From contig JAKRSC010000005.1 of NCBI GenBank assembly GCA_022402565.1, positions 87,240 to 151,239 of the forward strand: a DNA stretch of 64,000 bases, read 5' to 3'. The translations under genes and the position numbers were made by a program. The stretch is from Hydrotalea sp. Its GTDB lineage: Bacteria; Bacteroidota; Bacteroidia; Chitinophagales; Chitinophagaceae. Below, one piece after another: positions 17,796 to 26,091 of this stretch (within the stretch, counting starts at the first letter, position 1; each line of letters opens with the position of its first letter). Below the pieces are notes generated by a model that saw nothing but the letters and a program-made list of their open reading frames with translations, was not told the DNA's origin and ran no database searches.

Positions 17796-18520
17796 AAAAA
17801 TATTTCAAGCTTTACATACAAGCCGGAGTTATTGCTTCGGCTTTTTTGTCATGCCTATATACACAAGCTCAAACAGATGGATTAGGTTCATGGAATATTG
17901 TGAACTTGAAATACAATGTCAATAGTAAATGGTCTTTGTTTGGTGAAGCACAACTTCGTTCGTTGCTTTTTTATAACAATTTCCATTACCACGAATACAA
18001 AGGTGGCGGAACTTATATCTTAAGTAAGAACTTCTCAATCACGGCTGGTGTAGGTCGCTATAGCACTTACAGAGAGGGCGGTAATTTTAGAACTCCTATG
18101 GCCAATGATGAACTTAGAACTTGGCTACAAGTAAATATGACAAATGCTTTAGGTGATGTGCAATTTGAACACAGATATAGAGCTGAGCAAAGATTTACTT
18201 CTGCAAATGGCTATAGAAATAGATTTCGCTATCGTTTGGCAGTAGCTGCTCCAATTGCACGTAAGAATAACGATAAAATTTACTTCAGCATTTGGAATGA
18301 ATTGTTTTTAACCAATGAGGCTCCTTATTTCGAGCGCAATCGTTTTTTTGCTGGACTCGGTTATGAATTCAGTCAAAATTTCACTTGGCAACTTGGCTAT
18401 GTGAATCAACTTGATTATCGTATCAATGATGAAACGGGGAGAAACTTTTTACAAACCTCTTGGCTTTTTACATTTCCTTGGAAACAAAGAAAATCATTGT
18501 TACAATATTTGCCACAATAA
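17777..18520 (+). CDS. DUF2490 family secreted protein, probable outer-membrane beta-barrel
   Basis: The 247-residue product has a signal peptide ending near CLYTQA/QTDG, then SWNIVNLKYNVNSKWSLFGEAQLRS and alternating aromatic/polar strands ending in WLFTFPW, consistent with an outer-membrane beta-barrel of the DUF2490 family. FEHRYRAEQRF and YRNRFRYRL are typical repeats of that family. The gene starts 19 nt inside the E2 gene in another frame, so it may be translationally coupled despite an unrelated role. The function of the family is not known. Confidence 0.75.
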   Translation: MVSIRLKKYFKLYIQAGVIASAFLSCLYTQAQTDGLGSWNIVNLKYNVNSKWSLFGEAQLRSLLFYNNFHYHEYKGGGTYILSKNFSITAGVGRYSTYREGGNFRTPMANDELRTWLQVNMTNALGDVQFEHRYRAEQRFTSANGYRNRFRYRLAVAAPIARKNNDKIYFSIWNELFLTNEAPYFERNRFFAGLGYEFSQNFTWQLGYVNQLDYRINDETGRNFLQTSWLFTFPWKQRKSLLQYLPQ

Positions 18521-18592
18521 AACCCATTATATTACAACAAGTATTGGATAATTGAGTAAAAGAAAGTAAATTTCATATGCAAGTAATCGCTT

Positions 18593-19321
18593 ATGAAATC
18601 ACTCTCTCAAACTTGGTTTGCCGACGGCTACATTGATTTTGAATTGAAGAAGTATACTCTACTTGCATATTTGCAAGAGGTAGGTAAATGTTTCAATGAG
18701 AATAAATTATATCCTCAATTGGCAGATGTAATATTTCATTTCAATAACCTTGTGGCTTTTCGAGAAAACAAGAAGTATCTCCAAGAACAATTTCCCAAAA
18801 AACTCACGGGCCTGCAACTTGAAAAATTGCAGTTGCTCTATGAGCAAATGATTGAAGATGATGAATTAATGTCTGAATTGGAAGATATTATTCAGTTTGC
18901 TGAAGCTAAAATGAAGAGAACCATTTCGAGTGGAGCTGAAATCTATGAATTCGTTGAAAACAAACTCACTATTGAACCCGTTGGTATTATTCCGCTTGAT
19001 AACCAAGAAGGCTATTTTATGTTATGTGAAGGAAATACAAAAAACACTTGGGTGTATTATTACAAAATGATGTTTTTTGAAAAACATGATGAGCAATACA
19101 GAACTATTCGGACTGAGTTTGTGAGTGAATGGAAAAGAAGTTTTTCTAACAGCTTTCAACAAATTAAATCTGAACTCATACAAACTAGAAAAGAACTTCC
19201 TAATCCGGCTGTTTACAGCATCGAAACCGAATACAGGTTCCCATTAGAAGAAACACTTTTACCCATTGCTAAAAGAAGCTTAGCACGCTTCATATCTCTG
19301 CAACAAAAAGGCAATGCATAA
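18593..19321 (+). CDS. Conserved-looking cytoplasmic protein, unknown function
   Basis: The 242-residue protein has no signal peptide or membrane segment. Its N-terminal half is helical and charged (FELKKYTLLAYLQEVGKCF, LQLEKLQLLYEQMIEDDELM, EDIIQFAEAKMKRT); the second half looks like an alpha/beta domain with EPVGIIPLDNQEGYFMLCEG and a C-terminal helix LLPIAKRSLARFISLQQ. I do not recognise a family. It is followed by a terminator-like hairpin that belongs to the convergent S9 peptidase. A near-match promoter element, TAAATTTC, lies at 18567-18574. Confidence 0.7.
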   Translation: MKSLSQTWFADGYIDFELKKYTLLAYLQEVGKCFNENKLYPQLADVIFHFNNLVAFRENKKYLQEQFPKKLTGLQLEKLQLLYEQMIEDDELMSELEDIIQFAEAKMKRTISSGAEIYEFVENKLTIEPVGIIPLDNQEGYFMLCEGNTKNTWVYYYKMMFFEKHDEQYRTIRTEFVSEWKRSFSNSFQQIKSELIQTRKELPNPAVYSIETEYRFPLEETLLPIAKRSLARFISLQQKGNA

Positions 19322-19352
19322 TTTTTATTCTAACCGTCCCTTCTTCATAAAA

Positions 19353-19385
19353 AAACGGCTGTATCTTCATAGATAACAGCCGTTT
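19353..19385 (-). terminator. Rho-independent terminator of the S9 peptidase gene
   Basis: Inverted repeat AAACGGCTGT / ACAGCCGTTT with an inner ATCT/AGAT extension. On the minus strand it is followed by a run of seven T, placed about 20 nt past the stop of the S9 peptidase. Confidence 0.85.
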
Positions 19386-19405
19386 CATTGTTAGAGTGTT
19401 TTATC

Positions 19406-22369
19406 TTAATAACCTAATCCCCAATCTATTCCTTTAAGCGTAGCAGGAACACCCGATTTCATCCATACAGGCATTGGCGCTCCTTTCAAATAGTGATCAA
19501 AGAATTGAGCCAAACGTATGCTTAAATCTTTTCTATTTCTTCTTTCAGCCAAGTTGTGTACTTCATCATTGTACTGTAACATCCATACTGGTTTTCCTAA
19601 ACGCTTTAAGGCAGTGAAATACTCAATACCTTGGTACCATGGTACAGCATCATCTTTATCATTGTGCATAATTAGTAAAGGGGTCTTCACTTTATCAGCT
19701 TTGAATAAAGGTGAATTTTTAATATATAAATCGGGCTTCTGCCATAATGTTGCACCGATTCTACTTTGACTTCTTTCATATTGGAACTGGCGAATTAATC
19801 CGCTACCCCATCTTACTCCTCCGTATGCACTGGTCATGTTACTTACAGGAGCGCCTGCACCAGCAGCTGCAAACATATTTGTTCTTGTAACGAGATAGGA
19901 AACTTGATAACCACCCCAACTTTGTCCTTGTATGGCCATCTTAGTACTATCTACCCATTTCATTTTGCTTAAATACCTAGCAGCCGAAACTATTGCATTG
20001 TAAGCATCTTCACCTGGCTGTCCTGTTTTATAATATATATTCGGATCAAAAACTAAATAGCCATTGCTTGTAAAGTAGGGAATGTTAATGGTAGAAGCAC
20101 TTGGTGCTGGCGCACGATAATTGTACCTAGTATCTGCATTCTTTTCATAGAAATAAAAAATAACTGGATACTTTTTGGTACTATCAAAATTCTCTGGTTT
20201 AAATAATAAACCTTCACTCATTTTCCCATCAAACATTTTCCATTTGTGCAACTCAACTGTAAACCAGTTGTAGCTTTCTTGTTGTGGATTAAGCTTGCTT
20301 AATGTTGTTGCGGTTCCCATCTTGTACTGCTTCCCGTTTGCATCTTCTGAAGAATCTATAGTGGTAACAATAGTAACTGTGGAACTAACATTGGGCTGAC
20401 TGGTAACATAGCTGAACACCATTGCATCTTTAGATTTAATTGGAGCTGCTATGTTCATAGGCTTAGTTGGATTTTGTTTTGCATCCCAATTAAACTTTGC
20501 GCCAACGGAATGTAACTGCATGGTATAACCCTTTTCTTTATTGTCAAAAATGCTGATACCAACTACATCACCCACCGATACAAAACGCTTTTCTCTATCA
20601 AAAGTAGTTTGTCTAAAAGTGAGTTGATTCTTCCTTCCAATTCCATTGGTGATATTTATAGGTGCTTTCTGTCCTTTTGGATCCAACTGCCAAATATCAA
20701 ACTTGTCGTAAATCATCATTGCCTCATCTCCTTCTGCCCATCCTGCTACTCCGTGAGGAGGAGGATCATCTGGATGATCATCATCTTCATCCCATACAGT
20801 CACTTTTAATGATTGCGATACATTGGTTACTTTTTTAGTAGCAATTTCATAAGTAAAATAATTTTTCTTTTCCCAGTCATACCAAGCTATAAACTTACCA
20901 TCAGGTGATGGACTATAGTTTCCTCTAATATCACCATTCACCTGCGTACGTTGACCGGTGGCTATATCAATTAAAAATGCACGTGACTTAGCAAATCCTT
21001 GCCATTGAGATGCAATTCTATTTCCTTTAGAAGAAGTAGCCAGTACAAATGGTGCATCACCTTCCTGAACCAACTGCACATTCTCTGCATCTTCTGCACC
21101 TAGCATTACCACCTTAGTTGACTTCGGCTGCCATACAGCCATAAAACTTCTTCTTAGTTCATTATTCAGTTGCAATAGCTGTTGTGGCTGGTTTTGCTCA
21201 TCCTGATAATGCCAAATATCTAATCGAGCTGTTTCAAAGTCTACCAAACTGGTATCTTTTATAGGACGAATGGGTGCAATGCCAAAGAACACTTTTTTTC
21301 CGTCTTTGCTAAATCGATTGAAGAAATTATCACTTACAGTATGATTCGCAGGAATTCCTGAAGTTGTTTGATGAATCACTTTCTCTGCCTCTTTCATGCC
21401 TTGTTGATAGTACCAAACCTGATAAAACTTGCGCAAGGCTTTTGCTGAACTATCGCGCTCTGCAACAAACACCAACTGTGTTCCAGACTCGTCCATTGCA
21501 TAGCTTTTTGCATCATTGAATTTTTTGAAAATAGTATCTGTGGTTGCTTTGTTTAAGTCAACCCAAATAACTGCTGCCACAGAATTTGCAACACCGTTCT
21601 TCCTAGTTGTTTCTACAATGAAACTATTGCCATTTTGCGAAAAATAATACTCACTTGCAAGTGGAAATCTCCATTCCTTTCCTGTTAAAGTATTGAGCAA
21701 AACCAATTCGGTGCCTTCTTCAACTGGATCAAGCTGTGGAGTAGCTGATCTGTTATTTGCAGCCCCACCTCTCAAACTTGCCATACCTGAAGTTTGTACT
21801 TGTACAACTTTATTACGAATACTATCCGCTATTTTTAATAAGCTATCTGCCATTTGCAACATCTGTTTCACCTGTGTTGCGGAATCGGGCGTAGTTCTAA
21901 CAGGAGCAACTGGCAAAGCTTTTTCCAAATGATAGGCCAACCAATTTCCTGATTTCTCTGGCATCTTATAGGATTTCACCCTTGCAAATTTTGTAATTGC
22001 AAGATTTTGTAAGCTAACCCACCCAATGCTATCTTTTGGCATATCGTCGGGTCTACGCTTCTTAATCCTCGCTTCCCTTGTATCTTGAAACTTTGCACGA
22101 ATTTTAAATACCAAATACTGATTATCTTCTGAAAAGCGAGCGGTATATCCGCGAGGAACTTCCATGCTAGATTTACCATCTGTACTTTGAAGGACTAATC
22201 GCCCATCTCCCTCCTGTACGTTAATTGTATAAGCAATCCATTTACCATTATTGCTTAAAATGCGTTCTCCTAAACTTTCCCATGAGTCATATACACTATG
22301 ATCAATGGGTTTCTTTTGCGCTAATAAAAAAATGGGCGCTAAAAGAGCTACAAGCAGTAGTTTCTTCAT
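19406..22369 (-). CDS. Secreted S9-family prolyl oligopeptidase-like peptidase
   Basis: From ATG 22369 the protein has 987 residues: signal peptide KKLLLVALLAPIFLLAQ, a long beta-propeller-like region with repeated strand motifs (ISPSPDGKFIAWYDW, TGKEWRFPL), and a C-terminal alpha/beta hydrolase domain. The catalytic triad is visible as Ser in MAIQGQSWGGYQVSY, Asp in MHNDKDDAVPWYQ and His in YNDEVHNLAERRN. Members degrade peptides in the periplasm or outside the cell. The reading frame extends 24 codons upstream, but that start would place the signal peptide internally. Ends at a strong terminator. Confidence 0.9.
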   Translation of the reverse strand: MKKLLLVALLAPIFLLAQKKPIDHSVYDSWESLGERILSNNGKWIAYTINVQEGDGRLVLQSTDGKSSMEVPRGYTARFSEDNQYLVFKIRAKFQDTREARIKKRRPDDMPKDSIGWVSLQNLAITKFARVKSYKMPEKSGNWLAYHLEKALPVAPVRTTPDSATQVKQMLQMADSLLKIADSIRNKVVQVQTSGMASLRGGAANNRSATPQLDPVEEGTELVLLNTLTGKEWRFPLASEYYFSQNGNSFIVETTRKNGVANSVAAVIWVDLNKATTDTIFKKFNDAKSYAMDESGTQLVFVAERDSSAKALRKFYQVWYYQQGMKEAEKVIHQTTSGIPANHTVSDNFFNRFSKDGKKVFFGIAPIRPIKDTSLVDFETARLDIWHYQDEQNQPQQLLQLNNELRRSFMAVWQPKSTKVVMLGAEDAENVQLVQEGDAPFVLATSSKGNRIASQWQGFAKSRAFLIDIATGQRTQVNGDIRGNYSPSPDGKFIAWYDWEKKNYFTYEIATKKVTNVSQSLKVTVWDEDDDHPDDPPPHGVAGWAEGDEAMMIYDKFDIWQLDPKGQKAPINITNGIGRKNQLTFRQTTFDREKRFVSVGDVVGISIFDNKEKGYTMQLHSVGAKFNWDAKQNPTKPMNIAAPIKSKDAMVFSYVTSQPNVSSTVTIVTTIDSSEDANGKQYKMGTATTLSKLNPQQESYNWFTVELHKWKMFDGKMSEGLLFKPENFDSTKKYPVIFYFYEKNADTRYNYRAPAPSASTINIPYFTSNGYLVFDPNIYYKTGQPGEDAYNAIVSAARYLSKMKWVDSTKMAIQGQSWGGYQVSYLVTRTNMFAAAGAGAPVSNMTSAYGGVRWGSGLIRQFQYERSQSRIGATLWQKPDLYIKNSPLFKADKVKTPLLIMHNDKDDAVPWYQGIEYFTALKRLGKPVWMLQYNDEVHNLAERRNRKDLSIRLAQFFDHYLKGAPMPVWMKSGVPATLKGIDWGLGY

Positions 22370-22492
22370 ACAAAATTTCATTTGGACTAAAATAAGTGGT
22401 TTCAAAAAGAAATGATTTGTTTTTATATAATCGGCAATCATTTTTTGTTTATCAAATTGCGGTCATATATGAATTTATTTTTATATTTAGAC

Positions 22493-22978
22493 ATGCGAAA
22501 TACTACTTTTAAGTATACCGTAACGGGAGTCCTATTTGGATTGCTTTTCCCATTATTTGCTTGGGCAACAGAGTTAATTCTTTTAGACCTTCCATTTTCG
22601 CTTGAAACGTTTCTTTTAATTCATCGGTCTAATAAGCTAATCTTAATCATTGAAACTGCTCCAATCGTTCTTGGATTCGTATTTTATTTTCTTGGCAAGA
22701 AGCAACAACAGTTAAAAAGATTTAATAATGAACTGAATGTACAAGTAGCCGACAAAGATGATATCATTAAAGACAACCTAGCTAAAATTAGAAATATTAA
22801 ACAAACACAATCTCATGTTGTACGACGTCCTTTATCAAATATCATGGGATTAATTTCACTTTTGAATATGACTCAACTCAGTGAAACTCAAAAAGAAATC
22901 TTGGAGCAATTATCTGAATCATCCAAAGAGCTCGATGATGTTATTAGAGATATAGTTCAACAGTCGAAAGAAAATTGA
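22493..22978 (+). CDS. Membrane protein with a lone HisKA-like dimerisation domain
   Basis: From ATG 22493 the product has 161 residues: two transmembrane segments (about 10-29 and 48-67), a coiled-coil-like linker (KQQQLKRFNNELNVQVADKDD), and a HisKA-like hairpin with the potential phospho-acceptor H108 in QSHVVRRPLSNIMGLISLLN, ending ELDDVIRDIVQQSKEN. No HATPase catalytic domain follows; the frame simply stops and the next gene is convergent. It could be a phosphotransfer partner of another kinase, a dominant-negative regulator or a decayed kinase. The upstream ATG 22412 is possible but lies in the S9 peptidase promoter region. Confidence 0.7.
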   Translation: MRNTTFKYTVTGVLFGLLFPLFAWATELILLDLPFSLETFLLIHRSNKLILIIETAPIVLGFVFYFLGKKQQQLKRFNNELNVQVADKDDIIKDNLAKIRNIKQTQSHVVRRPLSNIMGLISLLNMTQLSETQKEILEQLSESSKELDDVIRDIVQQSKEN

Positions 22979-23011
22979 TTCATGTAATAATCTTAAAATA
23001 GTTGTTCAACT

Positions 23012-23875
23012 TTATTGAGTTGCCCGCCTCATTTGTAATACTACTGATAATACAATCAAACAAAATCCTACGTAAAAAGACCATCCAAGAAGCGCTGCTT
23101 CATCAAATAATAAAAAGGCAATTAAAATCGTATAAACAGGCTCTAGGTTCAATGCAATATTTTGAGTAAATGCACTTACGTGCCTGAGTGCTTGTAAGGA
23201 TAAATACATAGCAAAAACTGTACAAACACCACTTAGAATAATCAGCCAAAACCAATCCATTCCTGTTGGAATTTGAAATGTTGGCTGAGCTACAATTCCA
23301 AAGAATGGCAAACACAATGTCAAGAATAAAGCGCCACCTCCTAACTCATACAACATCATTGTATCTGCTTTTACAGATGCAACGAGTTGTTTATTAATTA
23401 TTGAAAAGATAGTACTCAATAGAGTAGATACAATCCCTAAAATAATACCGATTCTATATTGCACATCAAAATGAAAAATGAGGTAAATTCCTACAACACC
23501 TAAAGTACCAATAGCTAGCTCTACTGGTCTAAAATTTGTTTTGCGCATCACTGGCTCTAATAAAGCTGTGAATAGGCCAGCCGATGACAAACACACCAAT
23601 GCAACAGAAACATTTGCATATTTAATACTTCCAAAAAAGCAAACCCAATGCAAGGCAATGATTGCACCAGTTCCAACTAATTGAAGCAATGTTTTTTTGG
23701 GTGGTAATCGAAGCGAATTTTTGAACTGTAAAATAGCTAGTAAAATGAGGGTAGTAAGAATCATTCTATACCAAACAAGCCATCCCTCCGAAAGTGTTAT
23801 GAGTTTACCCAAGATACCTGTAAAACCCCAAAGAAATACAGCAGCATGTAATTGCAGAATTGGCTTCTTGAACAT
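23012..23875 (-). CDS. EamA-family (DMT) inner-membrane transporter
   Basis: A 287-residue protein with about ten transmembrane segments arranged as two EamA repeats: AVFLWGFTGILGKLI at the N-terminus and ILGIVSTLLSTIFSIINKQLV plus SLQALRHVSAFTQNIALNLEP in the second half. Members export metabolites such as amino acids or are uncharacterised; the substrate cannot be predicted. It follows the polyprenol-phosphate sugar synthase by 9 nt on the minus strand, forming the end of a three-gene operon. Confidence 0.88.
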   Translation of the reverse strand: MFKKPILQLHAAVFLWGFTGILGKLITLSEGWLVWYRMILTTLILLAILQFKNSLRLPPKKTLLQLVGTGAIIALHWVCFFGSIKYANVSVALVCLSSAGLFTALLEPVMRKTNFRPVELAIGTLGVVGIYLIFHFDVQYRIGIILGIVSTLLSTIFSIINKQLVASVKADTMMLYELGGGALFLTLCLPFFGIVAQPTFQIPTGMDWFWLIILSGVCTVFAMYLSLQALRHVSAFTQNIALNLEPVYTILIAFLLFDEAALLGWSFYVGFCLIVLSVVLQMRRATQ

Positions 23876-23884
23876 GTCAATTTC

Positions 23885-24610
23885 TTATTGCAATTTTTTA
23901 TTTTCTTGATGCATTTTCCAAACCCCTATAACACCCTCTTGAATAATTCCTTTAGTCATTTTAGACGCACCTGCTTTTCTATCAACAAATACTATTGGAA
24001 CTTCTACTATTTTCAGCCCAAGCTTCCAAGCTTTGAATTTCATTTCAATTTGGAAGGCATAACCAATAAACTGAATATTGGGTAAATTAATTTGCTCTAA
24101 AGCTTCTCTTTTATAGCATACAAAACCAGCAGTAGGGTCTTTAACTGGAATGCCTGTTATTAATCTAGTATAAAATGCCCCGCCTTTTGAATAAATATGT
24201 CGGTCAAGTGGCCAATTCTCAATTTTACCCCCAGAAACATATCTACTCCCAATAGCTACATCGGCACCATCAATACATGCTTGTAATAACCTAGGTAAAT
24301 CATTGGGGTTATGGGAAAAATCTGCATCCATTTCAAAAATATAGTCATAACTTCTTTGTATAGCCCATTGAAATCCTAGGATATAGGCAGTTCCCAAACC
24401 TAACTTTCCACTTCTTTCAATCAAAAACAGTCTGTCTGAATTAACTTCTTGAAGCTGTTTTACAATGCCAGAAGTTCCATCTGGAGAGCCGTCATCTATA
24501 ACCAATACATGAAAAGGCGGTGTTTGAGTAAACACTGCTTGAATAATAGAAGAAATATTCTCCTTCTCATTATAAGTTGGTATGATAACAAGGGCTTTCA
24601 AGGGGGGCAA
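23885..24610 (-). CDS. Polyprenol-phosphate mannose synthase-like GT2 glycosyltransferase
   Basis: The 241-residue enzyme has KALVIIPTYNEKENISSII, VLVIDDGSPDGTSGIVKQL, the metal site FEMDADFSHNPNDLP, and VAIGSRYVSGGKIENWP near residue 140, as in polyprenyl-phosphate mannosyltransferases (soluble Dpm1 type without C-terminal membrane helices). It would load mannose or another sugar onto a lipid carrier, a donor for YfhO/GT-C-type enzymes such as the one at 1731. The frame begins with TTG at 24610 or TTG at 24601; no ATG fits. It follows the exonuclease gene by 4 nt. Confidence 0.85.
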   Translation of the reverse strand: MPPLKALVIIPTYNEKENISSIIQAVFTQTPPFHVLVIDDGSPDGTSGIVKQLQEVNSDRLFLIERSGKLGLGTAYILGFQWAIQRSYDYIFEMDADFSHNPNDLPRLLQACIDGADVAIGSRYVSGGKIENWPLDRHIYSKGGAFYTRLITGIPVKDPTAGFVCYKREALEQINLPNIQFIGYAFQIEMKFKAWKLGLKIVEVPIVFVDRKAGASKMTKGIIQEGVIGVWKMHQENKKLQ

Positions 24611-24614
24611 AAAA

Positions 24615-25388
24615 TTATTTCTTAAGCTTTGTTCGCATGTAAATCTCCGTCAGTTTCGACTTGGTGTGCAAAGGGAAATCCCCTTTCATCATCCAATCGT
24701 AATATGATGGCTCATCACGAAGTACATCTGCAACAGGCTTTCCTTTATGCTTGCCAAAGTTGAATACCTCTACCCCATTTTCCATTACAAATCGACGCGC
24801 AAAATCAACAATCTCTTCATCGCCAATAAATTTCAAAATACTATCTACCGTATCTCCCATTTGAGGATATCTTTCAATTTGCGCTAATAATACTTCCCAT
24901 GTAGCATCAACATCTGCTTCTGCACTATGCGCATTATCCAAATTTTTATCACAGTAAAATTTATAAGCAGCACTTAGTGTTCGCTGTTCCATCATGTGGA
25001 ATATCTTTTGAACATCTAACAATTTCCTTCCATCTGTTTTAAAAAAATCTAATCTAATGCGCATAAATTCTTCCATCAACATTGGAATATCAAAACGATT
25101 GCTATTATATCCAGCTAAATCACAGTTATCTAGGAACTGGCGTAATTCATCTGCAACTTTATCAAAAGTAGGTGCATCTTTCACCATATCGTCTGTAATG
25201 CCATGCACCGCTGAAGCAGCCTCTGGTATAGGTCTGCCTGGATTAATAAGCTTCCTTTTCTTTAAAGGCTGATTAGACCCAGGTAAAAATTTAACGATTG
25301 CTATTTCAATAATTTTATCAGTTCCAACATTAACCCCAGTAGTTTCTAGATCAATAATTGCGATGGGCTTGCTCAATTGTAATTTCAT
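24615..25388 (-). CDS. DnaQ-like 3'-5' exonuclease
   Basis: A 257-residue DEDDh exonuclease: Exo I in PIAIIDLETTGVN, Exo II in DLAGYNSNRFDIPML, and Exo III in NAHSAEADVDATWEVL with the catalytic His. After the nuclease domain (1-180) comes a small C-terminal domain with EVFNFGKHKGKPVADVLR and DEPSYYDWMMKGDF, as in exonuclease X-type proteins. It is a cytoplasmic single-strand or proofreading-type nuclease rather than polymerase III epsilon proper. First gene of the operon that continues with the sugar synthase and the EamA transporter. Confidence 0.88.
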   Translation of the reverse strand: MKLQLSKPIAIIDLETTGVNVGTDKIIEIAIVKFLPGSNQPLKKRKLINPGRPIPEAASAVHGITDDMVKDAPTFDKVADELRQFLDNCDLAGYNSNRFDIPMLMEEFMRIRLDFFKTDGRKLLDVQKIFHMMEQRTLSAAYKFYCDKNLDNAHSAEADVDATWEVLLAQIERYPQMGDTVDSILKFIGDEEIVDFARRFVMENGVEVFNFGKHKGKPVADVLRDEPSYYDWMMKGDFPLHTKSKLTEIYMRTKLKK

Positions 25389-25493
25389 ATGTCAAATTAC
25401 GTAAATATATCGCAGTGTAGCTAAAAAAACTACATATAACAATAATCTAAACTTTACCAAAAATTGAATTCAGCAGAAAATAACTGAAAACCT

Positions 25494-25501
25494 TACTTTT
25501 G
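25494..25501 (+). promoter_or_regulatory. -7 element TACTTTTG
   Basis: TACTTTTG fits TAnnTTTG and ends 18 nt before the ATG of the 40-aa lipoprotein at 25520; the bacilliredoxin gene follows in the same transcript. Confidence 0.5.
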
Positions 25502-25519
25502 ATACCAAAATATAGAATT

Positions 25520-25642
25520 ATGAAACCAATTATGGTCATAGTCTGCCTTGCATTTACTGCAATTTTATTCAGCTCATGTGTATCTAGCCGCGGTTCTAAT
25601 GGATCTTGTCCAACTACCAATCCTCGTTATTTCAAACCTTAG
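25520..25642 (+). CDS. Small lipoprotein, 40 residues
   Basis: A short frame starts MKPIMVIVCLAFTAILFSSC and ends 14 nt before the bacilliredoxin start. The hydrophobic stretch followed by LFSSC is a clear lipobox, so the mature product would be only about 21 residues long, with VSSRGSNGSCPTTNP and one further Cys. A TACTTTTG promoter element sits directly upstream, which supports expression. No function is known; small Cys-containing lipoproteins of this form are common in Bacteroidota. The neighbours deal with low-molecular-weight thiols. Confidence 0.6.
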   Translation: MKPIMVIVCLAFTAILFSSCVSSRGSNGSCPTTNPRYFKP

Positions 25643-25656
25643 TTTAGTTCCTGCAG

Positions 25657-26001
25657 ATGAATTGGATTCAGTTGAATAGCATAGATCAACTTGAAGAGAT
25701 TGCTAAGAAATCTCACGACCGTCCGCAAGTTATTTTCAAACATAGCACTCGTTGCAGTATTAGCATGGTTGCTAATAGACGTCTATCTGATGCCGACCAG
25801 CCAGATCATTCAGACTTTTACTTTCTTGATTTATTGCAGCACCGCAATATTTCTAATGCCATAGCCGAACAATTCAGCGTTTATCATGAATCACCTCAGG
25901 TTTTATTGATTCATAAGGGCGAATGCATCTACGACGAAAGTCATGGCAGTATTTATATGGATGATATTAAAGAAGAAATATCAAAAATTACTTCCGCTTA
26001 A
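25657..26001 (+). CDS. ytxJ: Bacilliredoxin-like protein, YtxJ (BrxC) family
   Basis: The 114-residue thioredoxin-fold protein carries FKHSTRCSISMVANRRL, aligned with the family motif in which a single redox Cys (here C33) follows His-Ser-Thr. YtxJ/BrxC proteins are monothiol bacilliredoxins that remove bacillithiol from proteins after oxidative stress. ESPQVLLIHKGECIYDESHG matches the conserved cis-Pro and following strand. It comes 14 nt after the small lipoprotein and about 90 nt before a CstB-like persulfide dioxygenase, suggesting a thiol-homeostasis locus and implying that this organism makes bacillithiol. Confidence 0.85.
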   Translation: MNWIQLNSIDQLEEIAKKSHDRPQVIFKHSTRCSISMVANRRLSDADQPDHSDFYFLDLLQHRNISNAIAEQFSVYHESPQVLLIHKGECIYDESHGSIYMDDIKEEISKITSA

Positions 26002-26034
26002 TTTAAAACAAACATTTTTCCCTGTGTGACAAAA

Positions 26035-26054
26035 GTCATTGTACAGTCAATGAC
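26035..26054 (+). promoter_or_regulatory. Putative operator, inverted repeat GTCATTG-N6-CAATGAC
   Basis: A perfect 7-bp inverted repeat with spacer TACAGT lies 38 nt upstream of the CstB-like gene. It is embedded between two copies of TGTGAC (26025-26030 and 26070-26075), the half-site type recognised by Crp/Fnr-family regulators. It is a plausible regulator site for persulfide or redox control; the regulator is unknown and this is inference from symmetry and position. Confidence 0.45.
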
Positions 26055-26091
26055 GTAGGTTCAATTTTGTGTGACCTAAAACAACACACAC

